A stretch of DNA of 64,000 nucleotides from Polaromonas eurypsychrophila (GCF_014641715.1 NZ_BMIG01000004.1:186001-250000), one strand, 5' to 3'; counted from the stretch's first letter, positions 1 through 9,156 are shown. Notes: generated by a model not told the origin, from the sequence alone. Program-made: numbers and translations.

Positions 1-947
1 ATGATGTTGTAGCCGTAGACCGAGAACACGGTGGGGTCTTCGTTGAATTTGGTTTTGTACTTGTTGGCCCAGAACCGGATCGGCTGTGACGCCTCATCCA
101 GGTAGGGGTTTTGCACCGTCATGGTGGCATACAAGCCGTTCATCGCCGGGCCACCCAGCTTGTGAATCAGGTCGGTGTAGGCCGCACTGGAGCCCAGAAA
201 AATCGGATTGAAGCCGGTCTTGCGTGACTCGCCGATGGCGCCAATGGTTTCGCGGATGATGGTGCCGAGCACCACCATGTCGCAGCCCGAGGACTTCATC
301 TTGGCAACTTGGGATGAAAAATCAGTCGCACCGCGCTTGTAGGATGTCTTTTCGGCGAACTCCATGCCTATGCTTTTCAGGCCGGCCTCCCCGCCGCGCA
401 TGACTTCCAGGCCGAACTCGTCGTCCTGGTACATGGTGCAGACTTTCTTGATGCCTTTTTCCTTGACCAGTTTAGGTGCTGCATTGCGCATTTGGTCGAA
501 GTAGGTGGCGGCGAAGGAGTACTTGAGCTTGTGGAAGGGCTCGTACATCTCGCGCGCTGCGGTGATCGGGAAAAAGTTGATCACATTCTTATCGAACTGG
601 ACCGGCATGGCGGCCAGATTCTGCGCCGTGCCGATGTGGCCGACCATCATGAAAATCTTGTCCTGGTTGACCAGCTTCTGGGCTGCCAGCACGGCCTTCT
701 TGGGGTCGTAGGCCGAGTCTTCCACGATGATCTTGAGTTTGCGGCCGTTGATGCCGCCTTGCTCATTGATCTCGTCGACCCGCAACAACATGCCCAGCCG
801 CGCCTGCTTGCCGAAACCCGCAATCGGGCCGGACAGGTCCTGGATCGAACCGAGGGTGATTTCGGTTTTGCTCACGCCCTGCTGGGCCATGCCCTGACCG
901 GCGGCCAGTGCCAGCACAGCCAGTGTCAGTGTGGTTTTAAATGTCAT
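1..947 (-). CDS. Branched-chain amino acid-type ABC transporter substrate-binding protein (C-terminus cut by window)
   Basis: This encodes a periplasmic ligand-binding receptor of the LivK/LivJ type (Peripla_BP_6 fold). I translated about 315 codons from the ATG at 947; the 3' end lies beyond base 1. Residues 1-21 form a signal peptide ending GQGMA before a Q. The mature part has family-like stretches such as GSIQDLSGPIAGFGK, LRVDEINEQGGINGR and GHIGTAQN. An AGGAGA ribosome binding site lies 5 bases upstream of the start. It is the last gene of the livHMGF/acyl-CoA ligase group on the same strand and is probably the receptor of that importer. The ligand cannot be read from the sequence; the neighbouring CoA ligase hints at an organic acid rather than an amino acid (inference). 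Confidence 0.9.
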   Translation of the reverse strand, partial: MTFKTTLTLAVLALAAGQGMAQQGVSKTEITLGSIQDLSGPIAGFGKQARLGMLLRVDEINEQGGINGRKLKIIVEDSAYDPKKAVLAAQKLVNQDKIFMMVGHIGTAQNLAAMPVQFDKNVINFFPITAAREMYEPFHKLKYSFAATYFDQMRNAAPKLVKEKGIKKVCTMYQDDEFGLEVMRGGEAGLKSIGMEFAEKTSYKRGATDFSSQVAKMKSSGCDMVVLGTIIRETIGAIGESRKTGFNPIFLGSSAAYTDLIHKLGGPAMNGLYATMTVQNPYLDEASQPIRFWANKYKTKFNEDPTVFSVYGYNI

Positions 948-1067
948 GAAAGTCTCCTGTAATAAAGGGGGCATCGCCTGCATGCAACAGGCGCGAAACA
1001 CTATGCATTCTTGACGCCGGCCTCTGAAAGTCAAGCTGGCGTAACTACGCAAGGGAAACTACTTAAG

Positions 1068-1396
1068 GACCCTCTGCATAACTCGCGCCGCGCGCGGCGA
1101 GGCTTTTGCGGGATGAGCCGTGAGGCGCAAAACCCAAGGCAAGGCTTTCTGCCTTGCCTGGTTTTGTAACGAAGCGCTGGCAACCGCGGTCGCGGTTGCA
1201 GCCCTTTGAGCCCTTATGGGCAGGCACGGCCCTAGCCGTGCGTGCCCGCAAAACCACGCCCCTTCGGGTTCGGACCAAAACGGGCGCTTTCCTCACCAAA
1301 CCCCTTGCGTGTGCCTTCGGGCACACGACGCGGCGTGTTGGCAAGCAAATCATCCCGTTGTGGATCCGAACGCGCATGGCGGGAGTTGTGCAGAGA
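1068..1396 (+). repeat. Dispersed element E2, copy 1 (fills the 948-1400 gap)
   Basis: No gene is supported in the 453-base gap 948-1400. Most of it is a hairpin-rich element that recurs inverted at 24796-25052. The two copies are nearly identical over the part with GTGTGCC-TTCG-GGCACAC (a 7-bp stem with a TTCG loop). This copy carries about 65 extra bases near 1181-1248, which contain GCAACCGCG-GT-CGCGGTTGC and GCACGGC-CCTA-GCCGTGC. Short open frames across it are repeat artefacts. Confidence 0.8.
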
Positions 1397-1400
1397 GTCC

Positions 1401-3257
1401 TTAACGGTACATCGCCTCGATCTGCCCGGCGTATTTTTTCTCGACCAGCTTGCGCTTGAGTTTCATGGTCGGTGTCAGTTCTTCGTCTTCAGCGCTCAGT
1501 TGCGTTTCAAGCAGGAAAAATTTCTTGATCTGCTCGACCCGCGCAAACTTCTTGTTGACTCGGTCCAGCTCGGCCTGAATCAGCTCCTGCACCTCCGCCG
1601 AACGGGTCAGGCTCTGGTAGTTGCTGAATGGCACATCGTTGTCCTGCGCATATTTTTCGACGTTTTCCTGGTCGATCATGATGATGGCGGTGAGGTAAGG
1701 CCGCTTGTCGCCGATGACCACAGCGTCGGTGACATAGGGCGAAAACTTGAGTTCGTTTTCAAGCTCGCTGGGGGTCACGTTTTTGCCGCCGGCCGTGATG
1801 ATGATGTCCTTCATGCGGTCAGTGATGCGGTAAAAACCTTCTTCGTCCACCAGGCCCACATCGCCGGTGTGCAACCAGCCGTCTGCGTCTATGGTTTCAG
1901 CGGTTTTCTCCGGCAGGTTCAGATAGCCCATGAAGACATTGGTGCCGCGCACCAGAATTTCCCCCGTCGCCGGATCGAGTTTGACCTCGTTGTAACCAGC
2001 CGCTGGACCAATCGAGCCGGGCTTGATGCGACTGGCCGGCACACCGGTGGCGGCACCGCAGGTTTCCGTCATGCCCCAGACCTCCAGCATCGGAACGCCG
2101 AGCGCCATGTACCACTTGACGAGTTCTGGCGAAATCGGTGCGGCGCCGGTCACGCAAAAACGTGCGCGGTGGATGCCAATGAGTTTTCTCGCATTGTCCA
2201 GCGCGATCCAGCGCGCAATTGTGAACTTGACTTTGAGCCAGCCGCTCACGGTTTCACCGGCCATCACCCTGTCGGCAATCTCGGTGCCCACACCTATGCC
2301 CCAGGCGTAGGCGGCTTGTTGCAAACGACTGGCTTCCTTGAGCGAAATCATCACGCCCGAGTAGAACTTTTCCCAGACGCGCGGCACGGCGGTGAACACT
2401 GTGGGTGCGATCTCGCGCACGTTCTCCGGGATGGTTTCGGGGTTTTCGACAAAGTTGAGTTTCGCTCCGGTGTACAGCGCAAAATATTCGCCGCCCATGC
2501 GCTCGGCAATGTGGCACAGCGGCAGAAAACACATGCGTTCGTCGTTTTCGTCTTGCGCCACCAGCGTGTTGTAGCCGCGCGCAGTGAACACCAGGCCCTT
2601 GTGGTTGTGCATCGCGCCTTTGGGCTTGCCGGTGGTGCCCGAGGTATAGACCAGAATGGCCAGGTCTTCGGGTCGGCAGGCGGCCACACGCATCGCGACC
2701 GCTCCCGCGTGCTGCGCCAGGTAGCTGCGGCCGAGTTCGCGAACGGCCGCCAGGCTGATGACGTCGGGTTCGTTCAGCTCGCGCAGGCCTTCCATGTCAA
2801 ACACCACGATCTTGCGCAGGCCGGGGAGCTGGCTGCGCACTTCAAGCGCCTTGTCGAGTTGCTCGTCGTCTTCGACGAAGAGGATGCGGGTAGCAGAGTC
2901 CTCACAGAGGTAGTGCACCTGGGAAGCCGCGTCAGTCGGGTAGATGCCGTTGGCCACACCGCCGCAACTGAGCACCGCCAGGTCGGCCAGCACCCATTCG
3001 ATGACGGTGTTCGACAGGATGGACGCGCATTCGCCGGGTGCAAAGCCCAGGCTCATCAGGCCACCAGCGATCTCGCTGACCGCTTCACCGGTCTGGTTCC
3101 AGCTCCAGCTGCGCCAGATGCCGAGTTTTTTCTGCCGCATCCAGACCTTGTCCTGACGCTGCGCCACACCGTTCCAGAACAGCGCCGGAATGGTCTCTCC
3201 TTCAAGCACCACACGGGTTTCGGGCTGGATGTGGGAGAGGTCCCAGAGGTTGCTCAT
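1401..3257 (-). CDS. Long-chain fatty acid-CoA ligase (AMP-forming), FadD15-like
   Basis: This 618-residue member of the ANL/AMP-binding superfamily activates a carboxylic acid to an acyl-adenylate and then an acyl-CoA. The P-loop YTSGTTGKPKG lies near residues 204-214, EVWGMTE (A5 motif) in the middle, and the hinge and A8 region ITDRMKDIIITAGGKN near the C-terminus, so the enzyme is full length. I chose the ATG at 3257 (MSNLWDLSH) because GGAG lies 7 bases upstream; an in-frame GTG at 3269 has no such site. It sits between livF and the receptor gene on the same strand, so uptake and CoA activation are probably coupled. Chain length and substrate are not determined by the sequence. Confidence 0.93.
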   Translation of the reverse strand: MSNLWDLSHIQPETRVVLEGETIPALFWNGVAQRQDKVWMRQKKLGIWRSWSWNQTGEAVSEIAGGLMSLGFAPGECASILSNTVIEWVLADLAVLSCGGVANGIYPTDAASQVHYLCEDSATRILFVEDDEQLDKALEVRSQLPGLRKIVVFDMEGLRELNEPDVISLAAVRELGRSYLAQHAGAVAMRVAACRPEDLAILVYTSGTTGKPKGAMHNHKGLVFTARGYNTLVAQDENDERMCFLPLCHIAERMGGEYFALYTGAKLNFVENPETIPENVREIAPTVFTAVPRVWEKFYSGVMISLKEASRLQQAAYAWGIGVGTEIADRVMAGETVSGWLKVKFTIARWIALDNARKLIGIHRARFCVTGAAPISPELVKWYMALGVPMLEVWGMTETCGAATGVPASRIKPGSIGPAAGYNEVKLDPATGEILVRGTNVFMGYLNLPEKTAETIDADGWLHTGDVGLVDEEGFYRITDRMKDIIITAGGKNVTPSELENELKFSPYVTDAVVIGDKRPYLTAIIMIDQENVEKYAQDNDVPFSNYQSLTRSAEVQELIQAELDRVNKKFARVEQIKKFFLLETQLSAEDEELTPTMKLKRKLVEKKYAGQIEAMYR

Positions 3258-3274
3258 AGGTTTCTCCACACGGC

Positions 3275-3361
3275 TGTCATCCCGGACTCGATCCGGGATC
3301 CATGCCGCGCCTGCAAATTGGGTTCAAGAGACATGGATTGCGGATCAAGTCCGCAATGACA
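3275..3361. repeat. Dispersed palindrome pair, family C, copy 1
   Basis: Two palindromic halves, TCATCCCGGACTCGATCCGG and GCGGATCAAGTCCGC, face each other around a short variable centre, each ending in a shared CATGGAT/ATCCATG word. The element sits between livF and the acyl-CoA ligase gene. Other copies are at 17086, 24334, 34116 and 60375. Confidence 0.85.
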
Positions 3362-3396
3362 CAAGCCGGTGGATTGAGCTCTGGGAAACATATTCT

Positions 3397-4194
3397 TCAT
3401 CGCCACGTCTTCTTCTTCTTCCAGCGACGCTCGCTGCGCACACCGTCTTCCTTCATGCCCAGGTAGAACTCCTTGATGTCTTCCTTTTCCCGCAGCCTGG
3501 CGCAGGTGTCTTCCATCACGATGCGGCCGTTTTCCAGGACGTAGCCGTAGTCGGAGGCGTTCAGGGCCATGTTGGCGTTTTGTTCGACCAGCAAAATCGT
3601 CGTGCCGCGCTCGCGGTTGATGCGCACCACGATCTCGAAGATTTCCTTGGTCAGCTTGGGGGACAGGCCCAGGCTGGGTTCGTCGAGCAGGATCAGGTCG
3701 GGCGAGGCCATCAGCGCGCGCGAGATCGACAGCATCTGCTGCTGTCCGCCCGACAGCAGGCCGGCGTCCTGCAAAGCCCGCTCGCGCAGGATGGGGAAGT
3801 AGCCAAACACGGCTTCAATGTCCTTGGCCACGCCGTCGCGGTCCTTGCGGGTGTAAGCGCCCATCAGCAGGTTGTCGCGCACGCTGAGCAGCGGGAACAC
3901 CTCGCGGCCTTCGGGCACATGGCTCAGGCCCTGCTGCACGATGTAGGCCGGGTCTTGCGCGGTGATGTTGCCGCCCTTGAACTCAATTGAGCCCTTGCGC
4001 GGGTCGATGATGCCGGAGATGGTTTTCAGGATGGTCGTCTTGCCAGCGCCATTGGAGCCCAGCACCGTGGCGATCTCGCCGCGCCGCACCTGCAGACTGA
4101 CGCCGCGAATGGCTTTGATCGGCCCGTAAGAGCTTTCGACGTTGAGCAGCTTGAGCACGGGCTGGTCGCTCAAGGGTGGACGCACGGCGCTCAT
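3397..4194 (-). CDS. livF: Branched-chain amino acid-type ABC transporter ATP-binding protein LivF
   Basis: This 265-residue protein is one of the two cytoplasmic ATPases of a LivHMGF importer. Walker A GSNGAGKT is at about residues 46-53, followed by the signature LSGGQQQ and Walker B LILLDEPSLGLSP, which is typical of LivF. I start it at the ATG of MSAVRPPLSD (4194), with GGGGGT upstream. The frame is open further up, but that extension overlaps livG and is not conserved-looking. The C-terminus ends in a basic run, RRWKKKKTWR. It lies 55 bases after livG and is surely co-transcribed. Confidence 0.95.
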   Translation of the reverse strand: MSAVRPPLSDQPVLKLLNVESSYGPIKAIRGVSLQVRRGEIATVLGSNGAGKTTILKTISGIIDPRKGSIEFKGGNITAQDPAYIVQQGLSHVPEGREVFPLLSVRDNLLMGAYTRKDRDGVAKDIEAVFGYFPILRERALQDAGLLSGGQQQMLSISRALMASPDLILLDEPSLGLSPKLTKEIFEIVVRINRERGTTILLVEQNANMALNASDYGYVLENGRIVMEDTCARLREKEDIKEFYLGMKEDGVRSERRWKKKKTWR

Positions 4195-4249
4195 TGGATG
4201 ACCCCCGCTCTGTGAGCTGCGGTATTCGCCTTGGGAGCGGCCCGGCGGC

Positions 4250-5080
4250 TCATGAACGCACCCCTGCATGCACATCGACGGTTTTGTGCTGGCGGCGCAG
4301 CGACGAGACGTCGTCAATGGAGCCCAGGTAGGCCTCGATCACGCCGGGGTCGTTCTGCACCTCGCGCGGCGTACCCATGGCCAGCACTTCGCCCTGGTTC
4401 ATGGCCAGCACCCGGTCGGAGACCTTGGAAACCAGCGTCATGTCATGTTCCACCATCAATACCGTGATGCCCAGTTCGTTCTTGATGTCCTGGATCCAGA
4501 AAGCCATGTCGTCGGTTTCTTCCACATTCAGGCCGGAGGAAGGTTCGTCGAGCAACAGCAGCTTGGGCTCGGTGCACAGCGCGCGGGCCAGCTCCACCAC
4601 CTTGCGCACGCCGTAGGGCAGGCCGGCGACATAGGAGTCGCGGTGGTGCTGCAGGTCCAGGAAGTCGATGACCTGCTCGGCTTTTTCTCGTGCCTGGATT
4701 TCGGCGTCACGGGTTTTTTGGGTGAAGAAAATTTCGCTCCATACGCCGGTTTGCCGGTGCGTGTGCCGACCGATCAACAGGTTGTGCAGCACCGTGGCAT
4801 GTTCAAACAACTCGATGTTCTGGAAGGTGCGGGCGATGCCCAGCGCGGCGATCTTGTGCGGTGGCTGGTCGGTGAGCTTGGCGCCCATGTAGTCAATCTC
4901 GCCAGTGGTGGGCGTGTAGATGCGACTGATCAGGTTGAACACCGTGGTCTTGCCCGCACCGTTGGGCCCGATCAGGGTGAACACCTCGCCCTGCTTCACA
5001 TCGAAGCTGACGTTGTTGACGGCCAGTACGCCGCCGAAACGGACACTGAGGTTGCGCGCCGACAACAGAGCGTCATTCAT
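4250..5080 (-). CDS. livG: Branched-chain amino acid-type ABC transporter ATP-binding protein LivG
   Basis: This 276-residue protein is the second ATPase of the importer. Walker A GPNGAGKT is at residues 38-45. The LivG-type signature LPYGVRKVVELARAL replaces the usual LSGGQ, and Walker B is LLLLDEPSSGLN. LivG pairs with LivF below the LivH/LivM membrane pair to drive import. It follows livM after about 100 bases that hold a family A repeat. Confidence 0.95.
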   Translation of the reverse strand: MNDALLSARNLSVRFGGVLAVNNVSFDVKQGEVFTLIGPNGAGKTTVFNLISRIYTPTTGEIDYMGAKLTDQPPHKIAALGIARTFQNIELFEHATVLHNLLIGRHTHRQTGVWSEIFFTQKTRDAEIQAREKAEQVIDFLDLQHHRDSYVAGLPYGVRKVVELARALCTEPKLLLLDEPSSGLNVEETDDMAFWIQDIKNELGITVLMVEHDMTLVSKVSDRVLAMNQGEVLAMGTPREVQNDPGVIEAYLGSIDDVSSLRRQHKTVDVHAGVRS

Positions 5081-5110
5081 AGGTGTACGCCTTGAGCATG
5101 ACGAAATTTT

Positions 5111-5182
5111 CCGACGGGCCGCCCCTAGAAAAATTAGCCCCCTCGGGGGGCAGCGAAGTACGCGAAGCGACGAGCGTGGGGG
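5111..5182. repeat. Dispersed GC-rich palindrome element, family A, copy 1
   Basis: The core GCCCCCTCGGGGGGC is flanked by GGGCCGCCCC and by GAAGTACGCGAAGCGACGAG, the same ingredients as the other family A copies. It separates livM from livG, two genes that commonly lie close together. Confidence 0.85.
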
Positions 5183-6259
5183 TCATTTCAGTCTGTCCGA
5201 TTTTTGGAAGGATTTCTGCCGCTTGAACATGCCCTTGCGGTAGAACGGGAAAGTCTGCAGGTAGGTGCGGATCTTGAGCCAGCGGCCGTACAGGCCAAGC
5301 GGCTCAAACAGCACAAAGGCGATCAGCACCATGCCGTACACCACGCCCTGCAGTCCGGGCGCCTGGCCGATGGCAGCGGGCAGGTAGTCCTTGACCAACG
5401 CAATCGCCTGCGGCATCGAGATCAGGAAGATGGCACCCAGGAAAGCGCCATGCACAGAGCCGACGCCGCCAACCACAATCATCAGCAGCAAGTCAATCGA
5501 CTGCAGGATGTTGAACTGCTCGGGCGAGATGAATTGCAGCTTGTGTGCATACAGGGCGCCGGCAATACCGGCGAGCGCCGCCGACAGCGCAAACGACAGG
5601 GTTTTGTAACGCGCCAGATGGATACCCATGCTCTGCGCGGAAATTTCCGAATCGCGAATCGCCACAAAAGCGCGACCGGTCGGTGAACGCAGCAGGTTCA
5701 GGATGGCCAGCGTGGAGCCAACCGCCAGCACCAGACAGAGGAAATAAAAGGATTCGCCGCTGTCCAGCTTCCAGCCGAACATGTCTGGCGCCTTGATGTG
5801 AATACCGGCGTTGCCGCCAGTGACTTTTTCCCAACGCGCAAACACCTCCTCGACGATGAAACCGAAGGACAGTGTTGCCATGCCGAGATAAATACCCTTG
5901 ACGCGCAACGCCGGCAGTCCGACCACCAGGCCCACGGCGGCCGACAGGCCCGCAGCGCAGGCCAGCGCAATCGGGAACGGCACGCCGGCATTGGTCATGA
6001 CCGCCTGCGTGTAAGCACCGACACCGAGAAAGGCCGCATGCCCGAGGGAGAACAGCCCGGTAAAACCCGCCAGCAGCATCAGCCCGAGGCCGGCAATGGA
6101 ATAGATCAGGATGAAAGTCAGCTGCGCCAGCCAGTATTCGGCAAACAGCCAGGGCGCCGCTACCAGCAGCAGCATCAATGCGCCGTACCAGAACACATGC
6201 CCGCCGTGTTTGGCAAGCTTGATGTCCTGCCCGTAGTCGGTCTTGAAGATAAACCTCAT
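5183..6259 (-). CDS. livM: Branched-chain amino acid-type ABC transporter permease LivM
   Basis: This 358-residue integral membrane protein has about eight to ten hydrophobic segments and is the larger permease of a LivHM pair. Family-like stretches include GLMLLAGFTGLFSLGHAAF, ALRVKGIYLGMATLSFG and GGVGSVHGAFLGA. I start it at the ATG of MRFIFKTDYG (6259); the upstream 52 in-frame codons are Arg/Gly-rich and come from a family A repeat, so they are not likely to be translated. The gene lies between livH and livG in transcription order. Confidence 0.93.
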   Translation of the reverse strand: MRFIFKTDYGQDIKLAKHGGHVFWYGALMLLLVAAPWLFAEYWLAQLTFILIYSIAGLGLMLLAGFTGLFSLGHAAFLGVGAYTQAVMTNAGVPFPIALACAAGLSAAVGLVVGLPALRVKGIYLGMATLSFGFIVEEVFARWEKVTGGNAGIHIKAPDMFGWKLDSGESFYFLCLVLAVGSTLAILNLLRSPTGRAFVAIRDSEISAQSMGIHLARYKTLSFALSAALAGIAGALYAHKLQFISPEQFNILQSIDLLLMIVVGGVGSVHGAFLGAIFLISMPQAIALVKDYLPAAIGQAPGLQGVVYGMVLIAFVLFEPLGLYGRWLKIRTYLQTFPFYRKGMFKRQKSFQKSDRLK

Positions 6260-6332
6260 AGCCCCCCCGAAGCGCCTTCGGCGCCTCCCCCCAGGGGGGG
6301 CGCCACCTGCGGCCCGGCAAAGCCGGTTCCGC
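6260..6332. repeat. Dispersed GC-rich palindrome element, family A, copy 2
   Basis: CCCCCCGAAGCGCCTTCGG and GCCTCCCCCCAGGGGGGGC form nested palindromes directly upstream of the livM start codon, between livH and livM. The element adds about 120 bases to a junction that is usually short. Confidence 0.75.
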
Positions 6333-6377
6333 GGTGACTTGGTCTTTCCATCGTGTACGCGTTGCGCTGTCTTTTGG

Positions 6378-7253
6378 TCATACTTTTTTCCGGAGCTTCT
6401 CGCCGAACAAACCACTGGGCTTGACCATCAGCATGATCAGCACCACCACATAGGCGGCGATGTCCTTGATGCCGTCCGGCGCGTAAAAGCCGGCCATTGA
6501 TTCGACAATGCCGATGACCAGGCCGCCGACAATGGCGCCGGGCAAGCTGCCGAAGCCGCCGACCACCGCTGCCGGGAAAGCCTTCAGGCCGATGAAACCC
6601 ATGTTGGCGTGCACAAAGGTGATGGGCGCGAGCAGCAGACCGGCGACGGCCGCGACCGCAGCAGCCAGACCCCACACCAGGCCGTTGATGCGCTTGACCG
6701 GAATGCCCATGTAGTAGGCGGCCAGCTGGTTTTGCGAGGACGCCTGCATCGCGATACCGATCTTGCTGTACTTGAACGCCGCAAACAGCACCAGGCACAA
6801 CACTGCGGTGGTGCCGATGACGGCCATCTTTTCGACATTGAGAACCAGCGCGCCGACGTTCCAGATCTGGTCCTTGTAGGGCACGGGCAGCGTGTGGGTT
6901 TCGGTGCCAATGCCCGGAATCATGGTGATCAGGCCGCGCGCTGTGTAGCCGACCCCGATTGTCAGCATCACGATGGAAAACGCCGGCTGGCCCAGGATCG
7001 GCCGTATCACCAGCCGCTCCAGCAACACGCCGAACAGGGCCATCCCGGCAATCGAGCTGAGGATGGCCAGCCAGTAAGGAAAGCCCAGCATGGTCATGCA
7101 GGCCAGGCCGCCGAAAGCGCCCAGCATCATGAGCTCACCCTGGGCGAAGCTCACGGTTTCGGTGGCCTTGTAGATGAGGACAAAACCCAGGGCGATCAGC
7201 CCGTAAATACAGCCTTGCGCGGTGCCGTCGATGATCAATTGCAATAACTGCAC
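6378..7253 (-). CDS. livH: Branched-chain amino acid-type ABC transporter permease LivH
   Basis: This 291-residue membrane permease forms a heterodimer with LivM. It shows the LivH pattern GCIYGLIALGFVLIYKATE, then SFAQGELMMLGAF, GVLLERLVIRP and a C-terminal GAIVGGLVIGI. I chose the GTG at 7253 (QLLQLIIDGTAQG) because GGAG lies 5 bases upstream; a TTG at 7280 opens the same frame without a binding site. It is the first gene of the minus-strand cluster and is divergent from the AtuA-family gene, so the shared 125-base gap (7254-7378) should hold both promoters. Confidence 0.93.
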   Translation of the reverse strand: MQLLQLIIDGTAQGCIYGLIALGFVLIYKATETVSFAQGELMMLGAFGGLACMTMLGFPYWLAILSSIAGMALFGVLLERLVIRPILGQPAFSIVMLTIGVGYTARGLITMIPGIGTETHTLPVPYKDQIWNVGALVLNVEKMAVIGTTAVLCLVLFAAFKYSKIGIAMQASSQNQLAAYYMGIPVKRINGLVWGLAAAVAAVAGLLLAPITFVHANMGFIGLKAFPAAVVGGFGSLPGAIVGGLVIGIVESMAGFYAPDGIKDIAAYVVVLIMLMVKPSGLFGEKLRKKV

Positions 7254-7378
7254 ATTTACTCCACAATAAATTTTTACCAAGCAGACGCTTGGTAAAAATA
7301 GCCCTCAGTTGAAAACTGTTCGGGCGCGGTTTTTTTTCGGGTTTGAAATTTGACGGGGTTGATCATGAGCTGCATTCA

Positions 7379-8770
7379 ATGAAAAAATCAATCCGGATTG
7401 GTGCCGGGTTGGGTTTCTACGGAGACGCATGGGAGCCAGTGCTCGCGAGCATTGAAAAAGGTGGTGTGCATTACATCGCCAGCGACCATCTCGCCGAGCT
7501 CACGCTGGCCATCCTGCAGAAAGATTTGCAGCGCGACGCCTCACTGGGCTACGCTAGGGACGTGGTGCCATTCCTGATGGCCTTGTGGCCGGCGATGGCG
7601 CAGCGAAAAGTTCGCTTTGTCTGCAACGCGGGCGGCCTCAATCCGGCCGGTGCAGCGGCTGCGGTCCGGGCCGCTTTTGCGGCCAAAGGCTGGTCCGCGC
7701 GCGTCGCCGTTGTGACAGGTGATGAGGTCCTGAAAGAGGTCGATGGCCTGGCGCCGCCGCATATGTTCAGTGGCGCCGCGTTTGATGCGGTGCGTGATCG
7801 CATGGTGTTTGCCAACGCTTACCTCGGTGCGCGGCCTGTCATTTCTGCGCTGCAGCAAGGCGCCGACATTGTCATCACCGGCCGCGTCGCTGACGCCGCA
7901 CTTTTCCTCGGCCCACTGGCGCATGAGTTCAACTGGAACCTGGGTGATGAGCACCCCGCGTCACCGTCTGAGCTGAATCGTCTGGCCCAGGGTCTGGCGG
8001 TTGGACATCTGCTCGAATGTTCTGGCCAGGGCAGCGGCGGCAACTTCGGCAGCCTGCAGGCCTGGAAGGCCATTCCCGACCTGGCCCACATTGGGTACCC
8101 GATTGCCGAGGTCAGCGAAGATGGCAGTGCCATCATCACCAAAGCGCCGGGCACCGGCGGCCGCATCAACTTCGACACGGTGCGCCAGCAACTGCTGTAT
8201 GAGGTGCACAACCCGCATGCCTATATGTCGCCCGATGTGGTGCTGGACCTGTCCACCATCACACTCAAGGACCTGGGTCAGGACCGCGTATCCATGTCGG
8301 GCGCGACCGGCCATGCGCGCCCGGAGCAGCTCAAGGTGGTGGGCGGCTACCGCGACGGCTTCAAGGCCGAGGTGACTTGGGGCTTCAGCTGGCCCGATGC
8401 CTACGACAAGGCGCTGGCTGCAGTGGAGATGGTGAAAGCGCAACTGGCCGACAAGGCGGTGCCGCACGAAGCGCTGTTTGTTGAATTTCCGGGCTTGAAC
8501 TCTGCGCACGGCGCGCTGGCGCCGCTGCCCGATGCAAAAGCGCTGACGGAGTTGAACGAGGTCTGGGTGCGCATGGTGCTGCGCACGCGCGACAAAAAGG
8601 CCGCTGACGGTTTCGGTCGGCTGTTTCCGTGGATGGCGCTGAGCGGGCCGGCCTACACCTGTGGCTTTCAGGGCCTGCACAACAGCAGCGAGTTGCTGGG
8701 CATCTGGCCGGCGCTGATGGACCGCAAGGCTGTTGAATCTCGCACCCGCGTGGAGGTGCTGCAGACATGA
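7379..8770 (+). CDS. AtuA-family (DUF1446) acyclic terpene utilization-type protein
   Basis: This 463-residue protein belongs to the AtuA/DUF1446 family, named for the acyclic terpene (citronellol/geraniol) utilization cluster of Pseudomonas. Its biochemical activity is not settled. Family-like features are the start IRIGAGLGFYGDAWEP, the stretches DIVITGRVADAALFLGPL and LLECSGQGSGGNFG, and a long C-terminal alpha/beta part. I start it at ATG 7379; an in-frame TTG at 7343 has no clear binding site. It overlaps the next gene by 4 bases (ATGA), so the three plus-strand genes form an operon. A role in branched or terpenoid acid breakdown is inferred from family and neighbours. Confidence 0.85.
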   Translation: MKKSIRIGAGLGFYGDAWEPVLASIEKGGVHYIASDHLAELTLAILQKDLQRDASLGYARDVVPFLMALWPAMAQRKVRFVCNAGGLNPAGAAAAVRAAFAAKGWSARVAVVTGDEVLKEVDGLAPPHMFSGAAFDAVRDRMVFANAYLGARPVISALQQGADIVITGRVADAALFLGPLAHEFNWNLGDEHPASPSELNRLAQGLAVGHLLECSGQGSGGNFGSLQAWKAIPDLAHIGYPIAEVSEDGSAIITKAPGTGGRINFDTVRQQLLYEVHNPHAYMSPDVVLDLSTITLKDLGQDRVSMSGATGHARPEQLKVVGGYRDGFKAEVTWGFSWPDAYDKALAAVEMVKAQLADKAVPHEALFVEFPGLNSAHGALAPLPDAKALTELNEVWVRMVLRTRDKKAADGFGRLFPWMALSGPAYTCGFQGLHNSSELLGIWPALMDRKAVESRTRVEVLQT

Positions 8771-9156
8771 GTGCGTCCGTACAGAAAATCCGGCTGGCTG
8801 ATCTGGCCCATGCGCGCAGCGGCGACAAGGCTGACTGGGTGGACTTTGGCGTGTTTGCCTGGAATTCAGCCGGTTACGCCGTATTGGTGCGCGAGGTGAC
8901 GGCGCAGCGGGCGGCGGAACATTTCGCGCCCTGGCTCCCCGGCCGCATCGAGTGCTGGCCGCTGCCCAACATCCTGGCGATCAAGCTGGTGCTGCACGAC
9001 GCGCTACAGGGTGGCGGTGCGCGCAACCTGCGACTGGACAACCTGGGCAAGTCCATGGCGGCGGCCTTGCTGCGAATGGAAATCAATGTGACTGCCGAGG
9101 AACTCGCTGCCTGTCTGGCGGCGCCGCGTGTCGGCTGGTGGGGAGATCAAAAGTGA
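8767..9156 (+). CDS. AtuA-associated small ferredoxin-fold-like domain protein
   Basis: This 129-residue protein resembles the small domain that is fused to AtuA in other bacteria and encoded separately here. It starts KIRLADLAHARSGDKADWVD and contains PNILAIKLVLHDALQGGG. It overlaps the AtuA gene by 4 bases at its start and the crotonase gene by 4 bases at its end, which implies translational coupling and probably a complex with AtuA. No catalytic motif is evident. Confidence 0.8.
   Translation: MSASVQKIRLADLAHARSGDKADWVDFGVFAWNSAGYAVLVREVTAQRAAEHFAPWLPGRIECWPLPNILAIKLVLHDALQGGGARNLRLDNLGKSMAAALLRMEINVTAEELAACLAAPRVGWWGDQK

Noticed and set aside
1242-3359. 705-codon plus-strand frame over the acyl-CoA ligase
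   Set aside because: It is antisense to a full, motif-complete ligase. Its product is His/Arg/Val-rich without domains, as expected for a shadow frame in GC-rich DNA.
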